From Natronosalvus vescus (lineage in GTDB: Archaea; Halobacteriota; Halobacteria; Halobacteriales; Natrialbaceae), in the NCBI RefSeq assembly GCF_023973145.1, contig NZ_CP099546.1:868001-932000 (forward strand): a stretch of 64,000 bases of DNA, given 5' to 3'. The translations under genes were made by a program, and so were the position numbers. The notes under the pieces were generated by a model. It had not been told where the DNA came from. It searched no databases and saw only the letters and a list, made by a program, of their open reading frames with translations. Below, one piece after another: positions 52,588 through 62,333 of this stretch. Each line of letters starts with the position of its first letter. The stretch's first letter is position 1.

Positions 52588-53262
52588 CTACTGGCGTAGC
52601 GTCCCCAGCGTCTCCGCTGCCTCGTGGGCCGCCTCGAGACACTCCTTCGCGTACCGCGGATCGTCGGCCTCGGCTGCCGCCGCCGCAAAGCGCTCGAGGG
52701 CGGCCACGAGTGCGTCGGTGGCGGTCTCGAGGTCGCCGTCGACTGGCGGGGATGCACTCGTTCCGTGTGGTGTCGGATACTGTGGTGATCGTTCCCCGGC
52801 CGCTGGTGATGGTGACGCTGTCGGCGACGATGTTGCCTGGTGTTCGGGACTGGCGCGTTCCACTCGCCCCGATTCGGGGGCTGTCACGTCGGTACGTCCA
52901 TCGGAACCACCAATTGTCGAGTCGGCTGGAGCGGTGGTGTCTGCAGCACCTGTCCCACCGTCGTTGCTCCGCTCGCTTGCGTCGGAAACTGCCGTCTCGG
53001 TGGATTGCTGGTCACTTGCTTCCCGTTGTTGGTCACCAACGGAGGCCTCGACGCCCTCCGGCCCCCCGTGACAGCTCGGACAGAACGTCGTCCCCTGCTG
53101 ACGGAAGAGTGGATCGCCACAGACGTCACAGTGTGTGTTCGTCATCGTCGCCCCCTTCAACAGGAGGTCACTCATCCGCTGGGTCGCCTCGCGGTCTTGC
53201 TGATCGCGCTCGTACTTCTTCCGAAGCTTTTCGCGTTCGGCTTCCTTGTCGAAATCGCTCAT
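52588..53262 (-). CDS. Sjogren's syndrome/scleroderma autoantigen 1 (p27) family zinc-ribbon protein
   Basis: A 224-residue protein starting MSDFDKEAEREKLRKKYERDQQDREATQRMSDLLLKGATMTNTHCDVCGDPLF, with the second pair FCPSC a few residues on. This is the archaeal p27 autoantigen-type arrangement: a charged helix followed by a C4 zinc ribbon (Cys 45, 48, 62, 65 roughly). The middle is Ser/Thr/Asp-rich and disordered. The C-terminus has an Ala-rich helical tail (ATDALVAALERFAAAAAEA). Its function is undefined. Confidence 0.85.
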   Translation of the reverse strand: MSDFDKEAEREKLRKKYERDQQDREATQRMSDLLLKGATMTNTHCDVCGDPLFRQQGTTFCPSCHGGPEGVEASVGDQQREASDQQSTETAVSDASERSNDGGTGAADTTAPADSTIGGSDGRTDVTAPESGRVERASPEHQATSSPTASPSPAAGERSPQYPTPHGTSASPPVDGDLETATDALVAALERFAAAAAEADDPRYAKECLEAAHEAAETLGTLRQ

Positions 53263-53388
53263 ATCGGGTCTATTGCGCTCCGATGTCGAAAAAGCTGCGC
53301 CCCATCGTCGTCGTTTTTATCGCGAGGTGGTCTCGGATCTATCTAAACAGTGTCACGATCGACCGAACTCCCACCCACGCACCCCGCA

Positions 53389-53844
53389 TCACTCCACCCG
53401 GTGATACATCCCTTTCGAGGCGGGCCGGGTCTCTTCGAACCCGAATCGCTCGTAGAAGCCGTCGACGTCGGCGATCAGGTTCACGTAGGCAGTCTCGGGG
53501 GCGGTCTCCTCGATGTACGCCCACAGGCTTTCCATGATCCGCGTTCCCAGTCCTGTCCCCTGGTGGTCGGGGTGGACTGCCATATCCGAAATGTGGTAGA
53601 CTGCACCGTCGTCGCCGACGATACGACCCATGCCGACGATGTCACCTGTCGGCTCGTGGATTACGTGGACGGCGAACACCGAGTTCGGCAACCCGCGTTC
53701 GACCGCCTCGAGCGACCGCGGGGCCATCCCGGCGGCCTTCCGGAGCGCGAGAAACGCATCGGGAGTCGGTGCGGTGGGCTCGAGTCGGTAGCTGCCGTCT
53801 GCTGTGGGTGTCTCGGTCGGTGTGCTATCAGCACCATCGCTCAT
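53389..53844 (-). CDS. GNAT family N-acetyltransferase
   Basis: A 151-residue acetyltransferase. It has the acetyl-CoA-binding stretch DMAVHPDHQGTGLGTRIMESL, with R/Q-x-x-G-x-G replaced by Q-G-T-G-L-G. Preceding strands are VFAVHVIHEPTGDIVGMGRIVGDDGAVYHI, and the C-terminal NLIADVDGFYERFGFEETRPASKGMYHRVE fits the family's final strands. The first 30 residues are Thr/Ser-rich. Substrate unknown. A longer upstream frame to 53940 has no protein-like features. Confidence 0.85.
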   Translation of the reverse strand: MSDGADSTPTETPTADGSYRLEPTAPTPDAFLALRKAAGMAPRSLEAVERGLPNSVFAVHVIHEPTGDIVGMGRIVGDDGAVYHISDMAVHPDHQGTGLGTRIMESLWAYIEETAPETAYVNLIADVDGFYERFGFEETRPASKGMYHRVE

Positions 53845-53911
53845 GGATACTGTGAGATCGCACGCGGTGAAGGCGGTGTCGACTCGGTTAGACCAACGGC
53901 ACTGGTCGCTT

Positions 53912-54358
53912 TCAGTCGCTGACGGCTCGTTCGACGGCATCGATGGCTCTGGCGGCCGTCTCGACGCCCTCGATCTCGGGCACGTCGTGGGTCTCGAGGC
54001 CGACGACCGGTCGCCCGTAGATCAACGCGAACCCGATCTCGGTGAGCGTTCCCGGCCCGCCCGTGAGTGCGATGACGGCGTCGCCATTGAGCGGTACCAT
54101 CGCGTTTCGGGCGTGGCCGAGCCCCGTGGCGATCGCCACGTCGACGTACGGATTCGCCTCCGAGCGCTGGCTCGAGGGAAGGATCCCGATGGTCTCCCCG
54201 CCTTCGGCTTTCGCTCCCTCGCATACCGCTTCCATCGTTCCGCCGCGGCCGCCACAGACGACCGTGTGATTCCGGCGACCCAACTCACGACCAACCGCCA
54301 TTGCCCGTTCACGCTGTTCGTCCGTGATCGTGCCGCCGCCGATGACGCTAACGCGCAT
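53912..54358 (-). CDS. LOG/SLOG family protein (TIGR00725-type)
   Basis: A 148-residue Rossmann-fold protein. It starts MRVSVIGGGTITDEQRERAMAVGRELGRR and has VVCGGRGGTMEAVCEGAKAEGGETIGILP and ALTGGPGTLTEIGFALIYGRPVVGL. These correspond to the GGGxxGxM and PGGxGTxxE motifs of nucleotide-phosphoribohydrolase-like proteins, but the second reads TGGPGTLTE. The family includes cytokinin-activating enzymes and ligand-binding SLOG domains, so catalysis is not certain. The ATG at 54358 gives the conserved N-terminus. Confidence 0.85.
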   Translation of the reverse strand: MRVSVIGGGTITDEQRERAMAVGRELGRRNHTVVCGGRGGTMEAVCEGAKAEGGETIGILPSSQRSEANPYVDVAIATGLGHARNAMVPLNGDAVIALTGGPGTLTEIGFALIYGRPVVGLETHDVPEIEGVETAARAIDAVERAVSD

Positions 54359-54540
54359 ACTCGAGGTGGCACCGCGAGGGGGCAAGGAGGATTCGATTCG
54401 CTCGAGCGCCGTTGGTGGAGTCCGCTCGACTCGAGACACTTCGCCGGCCAGGGAGCGCCAGGCCGTTCGGTGGATGTGGATGCTGCGGGTGTCCGCCACC
54501 GTGACAGGATTATCTCCCTGGTAGGCGTGCGTTCTCTGTC

Positions 54541-55353
54541 ATGCCGATCATCCAGTGTAACGGGGCCGACCTTTACTACGAAGCGCACGGATCGGGCCAC
54601 TCTATCGTCTTCCTCCACGGCGCGTGGGCCGGGTGTCGGTACTTCGAATCGCAGCTGACTGGGCTGTCCACCGAGTATCACACCGTTGCGTTCGATTTTC
54701 GTGGACACGGCAGATCCGAACCGACCGATACCGGACACACCCTGGCGCAGTACGCTCGAGACCTCCAGGCCGTTCTCGATCAGCTCTCGCTCGAGGACGT
54801 CGTCCTCGTCGGCTGGTCGCTGGGAGCGATCGTCTCCTGGGAATACGTCGATCAGTTCGGTACCGACCGTGTCTCCGGTCTCGTCGACGTCGATATGGAA
54901 CCGTGCCCGATGGAACGGGACGACTACGAGTATGGTTCCTACAGCGTCGACGGCCTCAAAGCACTCAACAGGCGTATCCAGTCCGATCAGGCGGCGGTCA
55001 TCGACGAAACGATCGACCTCCTGCTCAAAGACGTACCGTCCCGAGAACGTCGTATCATGATGTACGATGAAATGTCTCGAACGCCGCCACCGATCAAGAG
55101 TGCGATGCTCCTGGAACTGGTCTGTGATTACCGGGCAGTCTTGCCCGATATCGACGTCCCGACGCTCGTCTGCGCCGGTGCGGACGAGACGTGGCGGAGT
55201 GTCCCGGCCGTCGAGTACGCGGCCGAACTCGTCCCCGATGCTCGAGTCGAATTGTTCGAAGAAAGTGGGCACTGTCTCACCATCGAGGAACCGGAACGGT
55301 TCAATCGCGTGGTGAGCGAGTTTGTCGACGCTCGCTGCTATCGTCGTCACTGA
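54541..55353 (+). CDS. Alpha/beta hydrolase
   Basis: A 270-residue hydrolase of the esterase/epoxide-hydrolase-like type. It has HG in [10 protein letters not shown] (oxyanion hole), [11 protein letters not shown], the nucleophile elbow [13 protein letters not shown] (GxSxG), a helical cap, [14 protein letters not shown] with the acidic residue, and the final His in [14 protein letters not shown]. The substrate is unknown. The start ATG is clear. It is monocistronic, with a short gap to mdh. Confidence 0.9.
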   Translation: MPIIQCNGADLYYEAHGSGHSIVFLHGAWAGCRYFESQLTGLSTEYHTVAFDFRGHGRSEPTDTGHTLAQYARDLQAVLDQLSLEDVVLVGWSLGAIVSWEYVDQFGTDRVSGLVDVDMEPCPMERDDYEYGSYSVDGLKALNRRIQSDQAAVIDETIDLLLKDVPSRERRIMMYDEMSRTPPPIKSAMLLELVCDYRAVLPDIDVPTLVCAGADETWRSVPAVEYAAELVPDARVELFEESGHCLTIEEPERFNRVVSEFVDARCYRRH

Positions 55354-55511
55354 TATCTGCGCGTATGTCATCTCCAACCTCCATCGATTACGCCCGCTCG
55401 ATTCGTCGTTGTGCCTCTGACCGCTACGATCGCTACCGCTTTCTCGAGCGGTATTCGTCAATTGACGTTCAACACATCGTCACATCACGCGAACATGCCG
55501 TTTTCGACGGA

Positions 55512-55516
55512 TTTAA
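55512..55516 (+). promoter_or_regulatory. TATA-like box of mdh
   Basis: TTTAA within GGATTTAACG lies 29-33 nt upstream of the ATG at 55545. The spacing fits a leaderless or near-leaderless transcript. Confidence 0.5.
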
Positions 55517-55544
55517 CGCCAGGGCGGGTGGATTTTCACGTGGT

Positions 55545-56459
55545 ATGACGAAAGTTAGCGTGATCGGCGCGGCCGGCACCGTCGGTGCCGCGGCGGGCTA
55601 CAACATCGCACTGCGGGGGATCGCGGACGAACTCGTCTTCGTGGACATTCCGGACATGGAAGACGACACGATCGGCCAGGCAGCCGACGTCAACCACGGC
55701 GCTGCCTACGATTCGAACACGGTCGTTCGCCAGGGCGACTATTCGGCCACCGAGGGGTCTGACGTCGTGGTCATCACCGCGGGCATCCCGCGTCAGCCAG
55801 GACAGACTCGAATCGACCTCGCGGGGGACAACGCGCCGATCATGGAGGATATCGGCTCCTCGCTCGCCGAGTACAACGACGACTTCGTGACGATCACGAC
55901 GTCGAACCCGGTTGACCTGCTCAACCGCCACCTCTACGAGGTCGGCGACCGCTCCCGGGAGAAAGTGATCGGCTTCGGCGGGCGTCTCGACTCCGCCCGC
56001 TTCCGGTACGTCCTCTCCCAGCGCTACGACGCTCCGGTCGGAAACGTCGACGCGACCATCCTGGGCGAACACGGCGATGCCCAGGTACCGGCGTTCTCGA
56101 AGGTTCGCGTCAACGGCGAGGATCTCGGGTTCACCGACGACGAGAAAGACGAAATTCTGACCGAACTCCAGACCTCGGCGATGAACGTCATCGAGAAGAA
56201 AGGCGCGACCGAGTGGGGGCCAGCGACCGGCGTCGCTCACATGGTCGAAGCCGTCATCCGCGACACCGGCGAAGTCCTGCCCGCGAGCGTCAAACTCGAG
56301 GGCGAGTTCGGGCACGAGGACACCGCCTTCGGCGTCCCCTGCAAGCTGGGTGCCAACGGCGTCGAGGAAATCGTCGAGTGGGAGCTCTCGGCGTACGAGC
56401 GCGAACAACTCGGCGAGGCGGCCGAAAAGCTCGAAGAGCAGTACGAGAAGATCGCGTAA
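55545..56459 (+). CDS. mdh: Malate dehydrogenase (LDH-like tetrameric type)
   Basis: A 304-residue TCA-cycle enzyme that oxidises malate to oxaloacetate with NAD. It has the dinucleotide-binding [18 protein letters not shown], followed by [21 protein letters not shown]. The substrate loop [20 protein letters not shown] carries the Arg residues (the loop Arg next to Gln-Pro-Gly-Gln marks malate rather than lactate). [17 protein letters not shown] and the catalytic His in [16 protein letters not shown] are present. The length is the same as the well-studied Haloarcula enzyme family. Confidence 0.97.
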   Translation: MTKVSVIGAAGTVGAAAGYNIALRGIADELVFVDIPDMEDDTIGQAADVNHGAAYDSNTVVRQGDYSATEGSDVVVITAGIPRQPGQTRIDLAGDNAPIMEDIGSSLAEYNDDFVTITTSNPVDLLNRHLYEVGDRSREKVIGFGGRLDSARFRYVLSQRYDAPVGNVDATILGEHGDAQVPAFSKVRVNGEDLGFTDDEKDEILTELQTSAMNVIEKKGATEWGPATGVAHMVEAVIRDTGEVLPASVKLEGEFGHEDTAFGVPCKLGANGVEEIVEWELSAYEREQLGEAAEKLEEQYEKIA

Positions 56460-56482
56460 ACGGCGACTCGAGTCCGTTCCGG

Positions 56483-56487
56483 TTTTT
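56483..56487 (+). terminator. Oligo-T tract after mdh
   Basis: Five T in the mdh coding strand 24 bp after its stop codon, a candidate archaeal terminator. Evidence is limited to the tract and its position. Confidence 0.35.
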
Positions 56488-56667
56488 GTGTCGACGCAGT
56501 ACACCCAGGAGCGCTCCGTAGCCGTTGCTCGACCGTTCGATGATTCTCGAGGGGAGTGTGTCTCCACCATGTCAGTACCGAACTCGAGAAGCGGCCACTC
56601 TCGGGTCGAGCAACTCGAAACCGTGAGCGAACTAGTCTGCAGAACCGATCTCGGAGACGAGCGCCTC

Positions 56668-58047
56668 TCAGAACGGGCCGCCGCCCATCCCGCCACCGCC
56701 CTGCTGTTGCATCTGTTGCATCATCCGCTGCATCTCCTTGTCCGACCCCATCCCCTGGAACTGCTTGATGGTGCGCTCCATCATCTTGAACTGCTGGAGG
56801 AGTTCCCGGACGCTCTCCTCGGAGGTACCCGATCCGCGGGCGATGCGCCGAATCTGACTCGCGCCGATGGCGCGCGGATACTCCTTTTCGGCGTCAGTCA
56901 TCGAGTCCATGATGACCGAGAACGTGTGCATCCGATCCTGGGTGACGTCCATCGCGTCGTCGGGCAGCTGGTCTTTGATTCCGCCGCCGAAGCCGGGGAT
57001 CATGTCGAGCACCTGGTCGAGCGGCCCCATGTTGTTCATCGCCTCCATCTGCTTTTGCATGTCGTTGAGCGTGAACTGCCCCTCGAGCATGTTCTCCGGA
57101 TCCCAGTCGTCTTCGTCCTCGCCGGTCTGTTCCATCGCGCGCTCGACGCGTTCGGCGAGCTGACCCAGGTCACCCATCCCGAGCAGTCGGGAGATGAAGC
57201 CGTTGGGCTCGAAGCGTTCGATGTCCTGAACCTCCTCACCGGTACCGAGGAACGCGATCGAGGAGTCGGTCTGATCGACGGCAGTCAGGGCACCCCCACC
57301 CTTCGCCGTCCCGTCAAGTTTCGTGATGACGACGCCGTCGATGCCGACCGACTCGTCGAACTGTTGAGCCTGGTCTTTCGCGCCCTGCCCAATCGCCGCG
57401 TCGAGGACGAGCAATCCGACGTCGGGATCGACGACGTCCTCGATGTCCTCGATCTCGTCGATCAGGTCGTCCTCGAGGGCGTGGCGACCGGCGGTGTCCA
57501 CGATGTGGACGTCGGCCTCGCTCGTCGCTTCAAGGCCGTCGCGGGCGATCTGGACGGGGTCGTCGGCGTCGGGGTCGCCGTAGAAGTCGACCTCCGCACG
57601 GCGGCACATCTCCTTTGCCTGGTCGTAGGCACCGGGGCGGAACGTGTCCGTCTGGATCACAGCCGGACGCAGCCCCTTCGTCGAGAACCACCACGCCATC
57701 TTCGCGGACGTGGTCGTCTTCCCCGACCCCTGGAGGCCGGCCAGCAGGATCGTCTGCTCTTCGAGTGGTAGTTCGGTCGACTCCCCGATGAGGCCGACGA
57801 GTTCTTCGTAGACGATACGGAGGACGAAGTCGCGTGCCGGCGTGCCGGCGGGTGGCTCTTCCTCGAGTGAGCGCGTCTTGATGTTGTCCGAGAGCTCCAT
57901 CACCAGGGAGACGTCAACGTCGGCCGAGAGCAGCGAGCGCTGGATCTCCTTGACGACCTCCTCGACGTCCTCCTCGGAGATACGGGATTTGCCGCGGAGT
58001 TTGTCGAGGGTGCCCCGGAGGGAGCTCCCGAGATCGTCGAGTACCAT
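56668..58047 (-). CDS. srp54: Signal recognition particle protein SRP54
   Basis: A 459-residue GTPase that recognises signal peptides and with 7S RNA targets ribosomes to the membrane. The N domain comes first ([14 protein letters not shown]), then the G domain with GLQGSGKT (104-111), [28 protein letters not shown] and [13 protein letters not shown]. The Met-rich M domain follows ([30 protein letters not shown]). The extreme C-terminus is Met/Gln/Gly-rich. The signal receptor FtsY gene is not in this window. It is convergent with mdh, with about 200 bp in between. Confidence 0.97.
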   Translation of the reverse strand: MVLDDLGSSLRGTLDKLRGKSRISEEDVEEVVKEIQRSLLSADVDVSLVMELSDNIKTRSLEEEPPAGTPARDFVLRIVYEELVGLIGESTELPLEEQTILLAGLQGSGKTTTSAKMAWWFSTKGLRPAVIQTDTFRPGAYDQAKEMCRRAEVDFYGDPDADDPVQIARDGLEATSEADVHIVDTAGRHALEDDLIDEIEDIEDVVDPDVGLLVLDAAIGQGAKDQAQQFDESVGIDGVVITKLDGTAKGGGALTAVDQTDSSIAFLGTGEEVQDIERFEPNGFISRLLGMGDLGQLAERVERAMEQTGEDEDDWDPENMLEGQFTLNDMQKQMEAMNNMGPLDQVLDMIPGFGGGIKDQLPDDAMDVTQDRMHTFSVIMDSMTDAEKEYPRAIGASQIRRIARGSGTSEESVRELLQQFKMMERTIKQFQGMGSDKEMQRMMQQMQQQGGGGMGGGPF

Positions 58048-58240
58048 TTGTCCCTTGATAGGCGACGATGCGGTTAAAGCCTTGTCCGTTGGGCTGGCCG
58101 TCGGGGGGCATCCTTCTCCTGGGTGCTCGAGCGTCGCCTCTTTGCTCTTGGAACGTCCCCGATGCTCGCTCTAGCGTCGGTCGCCGGTACCGTTTACCCC
58201 GATCAGAACGGTCAAATGCTCGAGTCCTCTGGTGGTTGCT

Positions 58241-59155
58241 ATGGAGGTGGCGTTCCGGCTGTTGGCACTGCTTGCGGTGTTGCTCGCCGGAACCGGATTG
58301 CGAACGATCGGTGTCTTGAACGCGACCCGAACGGAGCGGCTGAACGCGGTCGCCTACTACGGAGCGCTCCCGGCACTGATTTTCGTCGCAACGTACGATC
58401 AGGCGATCGGCTCGCTGGTGTCGCCGGCGCTGTTCGCAGGCGTGCTTCTCGTTTTGCTCTCGACGGCGATTCTCGCCTGGCTCGTCCATCGGAACCGTAC
58501 CACGGACGAGCGCCGGGGCGTCGCCATCATCCAGTCCTATCACACCAATCTGGCGTATCTCGGGGTTCCGCTCGTCGCGGCGACGTTCGACGCGAACGTC
58601 ACGGCCATCGCTATCGTGGTTCTCGGCATCGCGTCCCTGATCCAGATCCCGTTGACGATCGTTCTCCTCGTGGCGCTTAACGGCGCTGACACCGACCTGC
58701 GTTACCAACTGTCGCGGCTGGCGACGAACCCAATTCTGTTGGCGCTGGTGGCCGGCGCGCTCGTCGGGTCGATCGCCGTCCCCATCCCGGGAACGGTCGT
58801 CGTCTGTCTCGACGCTCTCGCCGCACTTGCCCTGCCGCTCGCCTTGCTCTGTGTGGGGGCATCCCTCGAGATCGATCTCCCGGACGTCGACCCCGTCGCA
58901 ACTGGCGCGGTTACCGCCGTCAAAGTCGCCGCAATGCCCGCCATCGCGTGGCTCGTCTTCTCCGCACTGGCGGTCGACGACGACACGTTCACCGCCGCCG
59001 TGGTCATGCTGGCGATGCCGACGGCCGTCTCGACGTACGTCTTCTCGAGCGAACTCGGCGGTGACGAGCAGTTCGCCTCCCTGAACGTGTTCGTCACGAC
59101 CGTAGTCGGCGTCGCGACGGTGCTGATCGTCGTAATGCTGCTCGGTGGCACCTGA
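58241..59155 (+). CDS. Auxin efflux carrier (AEC) family permease
   Basis: A 304-residue transporter with about ten membrane segments and the AEC pattern: LRTIGVLNATRTERLNAVAYYGALPALIF, SYHTNLAYLGVPLVAATF, and the later ALPLALLCVGASLEIDLP and MPTAVSTYVFSSELGGDEQFAS. AEC proteins in prokaryotes export small organic anions, but the substrate is unknown here. The ATG at 58241 is favoured over 58232, since it begins directly at the first helix. Confidence 0.9.
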   Translation: MEVAFRLLALLAVLLAGTGLRTIGVLNATRTERLNAVAYYGALPALIFVATYDQAIGSLVSPALFAGVLLVLLSTAILAWLVHRNRTTDERRGVAIIQSYHTNLAYLGVPLVAATFDANVTAIAIVVLGIASLIQIPLTIVLLVALNGADTDLRYQLSRLATNPILLALVAGALVGSIAVPIPGTVVVCLDALAALALPLALLCVGASLEIDLPDVDPVATGAVTAVKVAAMPAIAWLVFSALAVDDDTFTAAVVMLAMPTAVSTYVFSSELGGDEQFASLNVFVTTVVGVATVLIVVMLLGGT

Positions 59156-59232
59156 GTGTTACATCCCCTCGGTGGTGTTCAACGTACACGAAGGCCGAAC
59201 TGCAACCGATCTAACCCCACGAACACCTCCCG

Positions 59233-59287
59233 CTTTCATTCCATCCGTGTCGGCTGCCCGAACAGCCACTGTGGGCGGGAATGAAAG
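59233..59287. repeat. Interrupted inverted repeat upstream of the phosphodiesterase
   Basis: CTTTCATTCC (59233-59242) and GGAATGAAAG (59278-59287) are perfect inverted copies. A smaller hairpin (GGCTG/CAGCC) sits in the 35-bp spacer. The element lies in the 275-bp gap between the AEC permease stop and the phosphodiesterase start. Confidence 0.55.
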
Positions 59288-59430
59288 GGGCTGGCACGAT
59301 CGATTCCCTGAGTCGAGCGTGCCGGGAGCTTTCGTCGTGGTTGCACCGCGATCCGAGTACGTGCGGTGGTTTCTGAACCCGCCCCACACTCGTACAAACG
59401 TTCTTGTACGTGCCGACAGCCACCTCGAGT

Positions 59431-59934
59431 ATGCACGTCGGACTCGTCGCCGATACACACGACAACCTCGAGGCTATCGACCGGGCAACCGACATCTTCG
59501 AACAGGAGGGCGTCGACGTGATCGTCCACTGTGGGGACTTCGTCGCCCCGCCCGCGCTCGCTCCGTTCGAGGGTTTCGAACTGCACGGCGTCCTGGGAAA
59601 CAACGACGGCGAAGTGCTGGGGCTCGCGGCGGCCTTCGATTCGCTGGGGAACCAGAGCGAACTCCACGGCCGCTTCGCCAGCCTCGAGTTCGATGGCCTC
59701 TCGATAGCCGCCCTCCACGGCGAGTCATTCGAGACGGTCGACGCGGTAGCTGCCTCAGAAACCTACGATCTCGTCTGTTACGGGCATCACCACGAACGGG
59801 AGCACCGCGAATCGGGTCGAGCGACGATCGTCAACCCGGGTGCTCACTTCCCGACGGTACCCGACGAACACCGGACGGTAGCCATTCTCGATACACTCAC
59901 GGAGACGGTGCGATTCCGGTCGGTGCTCGAGTGA
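59431..59934 (+). CDS. YfcE/MJ0936-type metallophosphoesterase
   Basis: A 167-residue phosphodiesterase-type metal enzyme. Motifs are in order: LVADTHDN (metal Asp and His), VHCGDF, VLGNNDGE, ALHGES, YGHHHE, then a C-terminal strand IVNPGAHFP. The binuclear metal ligands are thus complete. MJ0936 and YfcE hydrolyse phosphodiester bonds of small substrates. The ATG at 59431 fits MHVGLVADTHD as the beginning of the first strand. Confidence 0.9.
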   Translation: MHVGLVADTHDNLEAIDRATDIFEQEGVDVIVHCGDFVAPPALAPFEGFELHGVLGNNDGEVLGLAAAFDSLGNQSELHGRFASLEFDGLSIAALHGESFETVDAVAASETYDLVCYGHHHEREHRESGRATIVNPGAHFPTVPDEHRTVAILDTLTETVRFRSVLE

Positions 59935-60240
59935 GTGTGGCGTCTTCGCGCGTTATCGTTGCAGTGACTGACTTCACGGCGAACTCGTCTTTATACTGGG
60001 CCGCGTCCGCCCAAAAGCTTCAAAATAGGACACATTTTGGTTCGGAAACTATAGTATTATGCTCCACATACTGTAGTTCAGACTGATCTCGAGCCCATCA
60101 CCTTTACTGGCCACTTGTCGACGAACGTGATAGCAGTAGCCCACCAGGTGGTGAATGCCACCCCTGATTTCGAAGTTCCACACCACAGAGCAACCGCTGT
60201 CCGTCGCGTTACTCGTCAAAAAACCGACCGCGTATGGTCG
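59935..60240. other. Intergenic region with an AT-rich dyad
   Basis: A 306-bp region between two convergent genes. It holds a 10-bp inverted repeat at 60048-60057 and 60068-60077 (ACTATAGTAT / ATACTGTAGT, one T-G pair). No frame is credible. Confidence 0.5.
60048..60077. repeat. AT-rich inverted repeat between convergent genes
   Basis: Ten-base arms with a 10-base loop, one T-G wobble; the A-T next to the arms extends the stem to 11 bp. It could be a termination hairpin or a remnant of a promoter. Confidence 0.5.
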
Positions 60241-62166
60241 TCAGTAGAACTTTCGGTACGCCACGAACAGGCCACCGACCACGGCGACGCCGATGAGGGC
60301 AGTCGTCGTATCGACAGGCAGCAGGGAGGAGTCATCCCCGGTCGCATCCTCGAGATAGGAGCGCACCTCGTCTTCGTCGATCGATGGGAACTCACGATCC
60401 CACTCGCCGGGCAGGTGGACGTCCGTGTCCTCGCCGACGTGACGTTTCTCACGCACTTCGGACTCGTCTGCGTTCGCACCGACGTAGCCCTCGGCAGTGA
60501 TGTAGAACGTCGTGGTTCCGTCTTCGGTTTCGGCGTGGACGGCCGACACGGTCAGTTCGTCGTCGACCTCGAAGGGAACACCTTCGAGTTCGGTCATGTC
60601 TTCGAACGCCATCGCCGCCTCGAACTCTGCTTCTTCTTCGGTCACGGACATGGTCGCTCGTGCGATTTCGAACTCGGCTTCGCGGAAGCTCTGAATCGCT
60701 TCGAGCACCTCGTCGTCGATCATCGGATCGTTTTCGATGGCTGTCTCGTACTCGTCGAGGACTTGCTCGAGCATCGCGTCCTCGGTGGACTCGAAGTCGT
60801 AGGTGACGTGGAGTTCGTCGCCAACGGTTTCCGCGTCGAAGGTCAACTCGGTCTCGGCGGCGAACTGCTCGACGCCGCGGTCTTCGAGTTCGGAGACGTA
60901 GTCAGCCCAGTTCTCGGCGTCAGAAGTCATGCTGAACTCGAGGGTCGTCTGGTCGGGCGTCTCGCTCGTGTAGAACTCGATCTCGTTCGTCTGGACGAGA
61001 TCCGACGCTTGCTGGGCTTCGAGCATCGCCCGCACTTCGTCGAACTGGTCGGCCATCTCGTCGTCGACGTCGTCGATCGATTCGGCGACCTCGACGACGC
61101 CTAGAACGACCTCGTCGTAGTTGTCGAGCTCGACGTTCCAGTCGACGGTCACCTGCGACCCATCTGGCTGAACCGAGACGTGCATCTCATCGATTTCGAG
61201 GGCGACGAGTCGGTCAGCGATCGCGCGTGCTTCGGTCTCATCGAAGTCGAACTCCGGATCCTGCTGGAGGTTCATCGCGATCATCTCGCTCAGCTGGTCG
61301 TTGATCCCGGTGAACTCTACCGTGTACTCGAGTTCGACCATGTCCCCGCTGTAGGCGTAGGATTCGAGGGTCACGTCAGCCTGGCCACCGAGACCCATGG
61401 CGACGCCCCGGTACTCGTTCTCGAGGGTGGTTCGGGCGTCCGCTTCACTCTCCCAGTTCCCTTCCGCGTAGGACGGAACCGATCGGATCTCGCTCACGGA
61501 CAGGTCGTACTGGTCGCCATCCTGGGTGAGCGTGAGGTCGATTGCCTCGTCGTTAGTCGGTCCGGGTTCAGCACCCATCTCCATCGTCATCATGCCGGTG
61601 GAACTGAACGTCGTGGCGGTGGTCTCGGTGGTTGCTTCGAACTCGACCCACTGTTCGTCCTCGACCCAGTTATCCTCGACGACAGTCATCGCGAAGTCGA
61701 TGTCGGAGTGATAGTTCGTCGACGACTGCTCAAGGTCGACGCTGGCCTCGAATTCCTCGAGATCCTCGGTGTCGGTGAACGTCAGATCGGCCGAACTGGC
61801 GACCGTTTCCGGCGTCATGTACATCGACATGTCGCCGGTCATCCCGAGTTCGTCCTGGGCGTCCTCGTCCATCTCGCTAAAGTTAGCGTTGTAGAGGACG
61901 TGCATCAGTCCGGTCTGGGTCTCGAGTCCGAACGACCCGGCGACTGCTTGCGCCTCGGGGTCGTCGCTCGTTTCCTCGTAGACGAGGACGGCGTCACCGT
62001 CCTCGGTTACGTACACTTCGTCCGCTTCGTCGGCACCATCGACGTTCTCTGGGGCTTCTTGGGTGGACGCGAGCGAAGACGATCCGGCCGCCATCGCCGT
62101 TGCACCCAGGCTCGCGACGAGCAGGAGCGCCAGAAGGAGGGCACCAATTTGTTTCCCACGATTCAT
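60241..62166 (-). CDS. Large secreted acidic surface protein with C-terminal membrane anchor
   Basis: A 641-residue protein. It has a Sec signal (MNRGKQIGALLLALLLVASLG, then ATAMAA), a long acidic mature part, and a C-terminal hydrophobic segment (TTTALIGVAVVGGLFVAYRKFY) that anchors it. The mature part is mainly beta strands and charged helices (for example SSADLTFTDTEDLEEF, WVEFEATTETTATTF, ESYAYSGDMVELEYTVEF). It has no Cys and no recognised domain, and it lacks a PGF motif. The start at 62166 is supported by the signal peptide and a TATA box 27 nt upstream. Function unknown. Confidence 0.75.
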   Translation of the reverse strand: MNRGKQIGALLLALLLVASLGATAMAAGSSSLASTQEAPENVDGADEADEVYVTEDGDAVLVYEETSDDPEAQAVAGSFGLETQTGLMHVLYNANFSEMDEDAQDELGMTGDMSMYMTPETVASSADLTFTDTEDLEEFEASVDLEQSSTNYHSDIDFAMTVVEDNWVEDEQWVEFEATTETTATTFSSTGMMTMEMGAEPGPTNDEAIDLTLTQDGDQYDLSVSEIRSVPSYAEGNWESEADARTTLENEYRGVAMGLGGQADVTLESYAYSGDMVELEYTVEFTGINDQLSEMIAMNLQQDPEFDFDETEARAIADRLVALEIDEMHVSVQPDGSQVTVDWNVELDNYDEVVLGVVEVAESIDDVDDEMADQFDEVRAMLEAQQASDLVQTNEIEFYTSETPDQTTLEFSMTSDAENWADYVSELEDRGVEQFAAETELTFDAETVGDELHVTYDFESTEDAMLEQVLDEYETAIENDPMIDDEVLEAIQSFREAEFEIARATMSVTEEEAEFEAAMAFEDMTELEGVPFEVDDELTVSAVHAETEDGTTTFYITAEGYVGANADESEVREKRHVGEDTDVHLPGEWDREFPSIDEDEVRSYLEDATGDDSSLLPVDTTTALIGVAVVGGLFVAYRKFY

Positions 62167-62190
62167 ACACTGGAATATGAAATCTTGGAA

Positions 62191-62200
62191 GTATAATACT
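62191..62200 (-). promoter_or_regulatory. TATA box of the surface protein gene
   Basis: On the minus strand AGTATTATAC lies 25-34 nt upstream of the ATG at 62166, a leaderless layout. Confidence 0.6.
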
Positions 62201-62333
62201 TTCTGTAGGGTCGTGCTGTCACCTCGCATGGTTCCGGCGGTGAACGTGGGACGAGCTAGCAAGATGGGGCGTTCACAGGCCGCAGCAATCCGTCGGGCTT
62301 TTGACCGCGGACGCCCCAGACGGTACCAGACGA

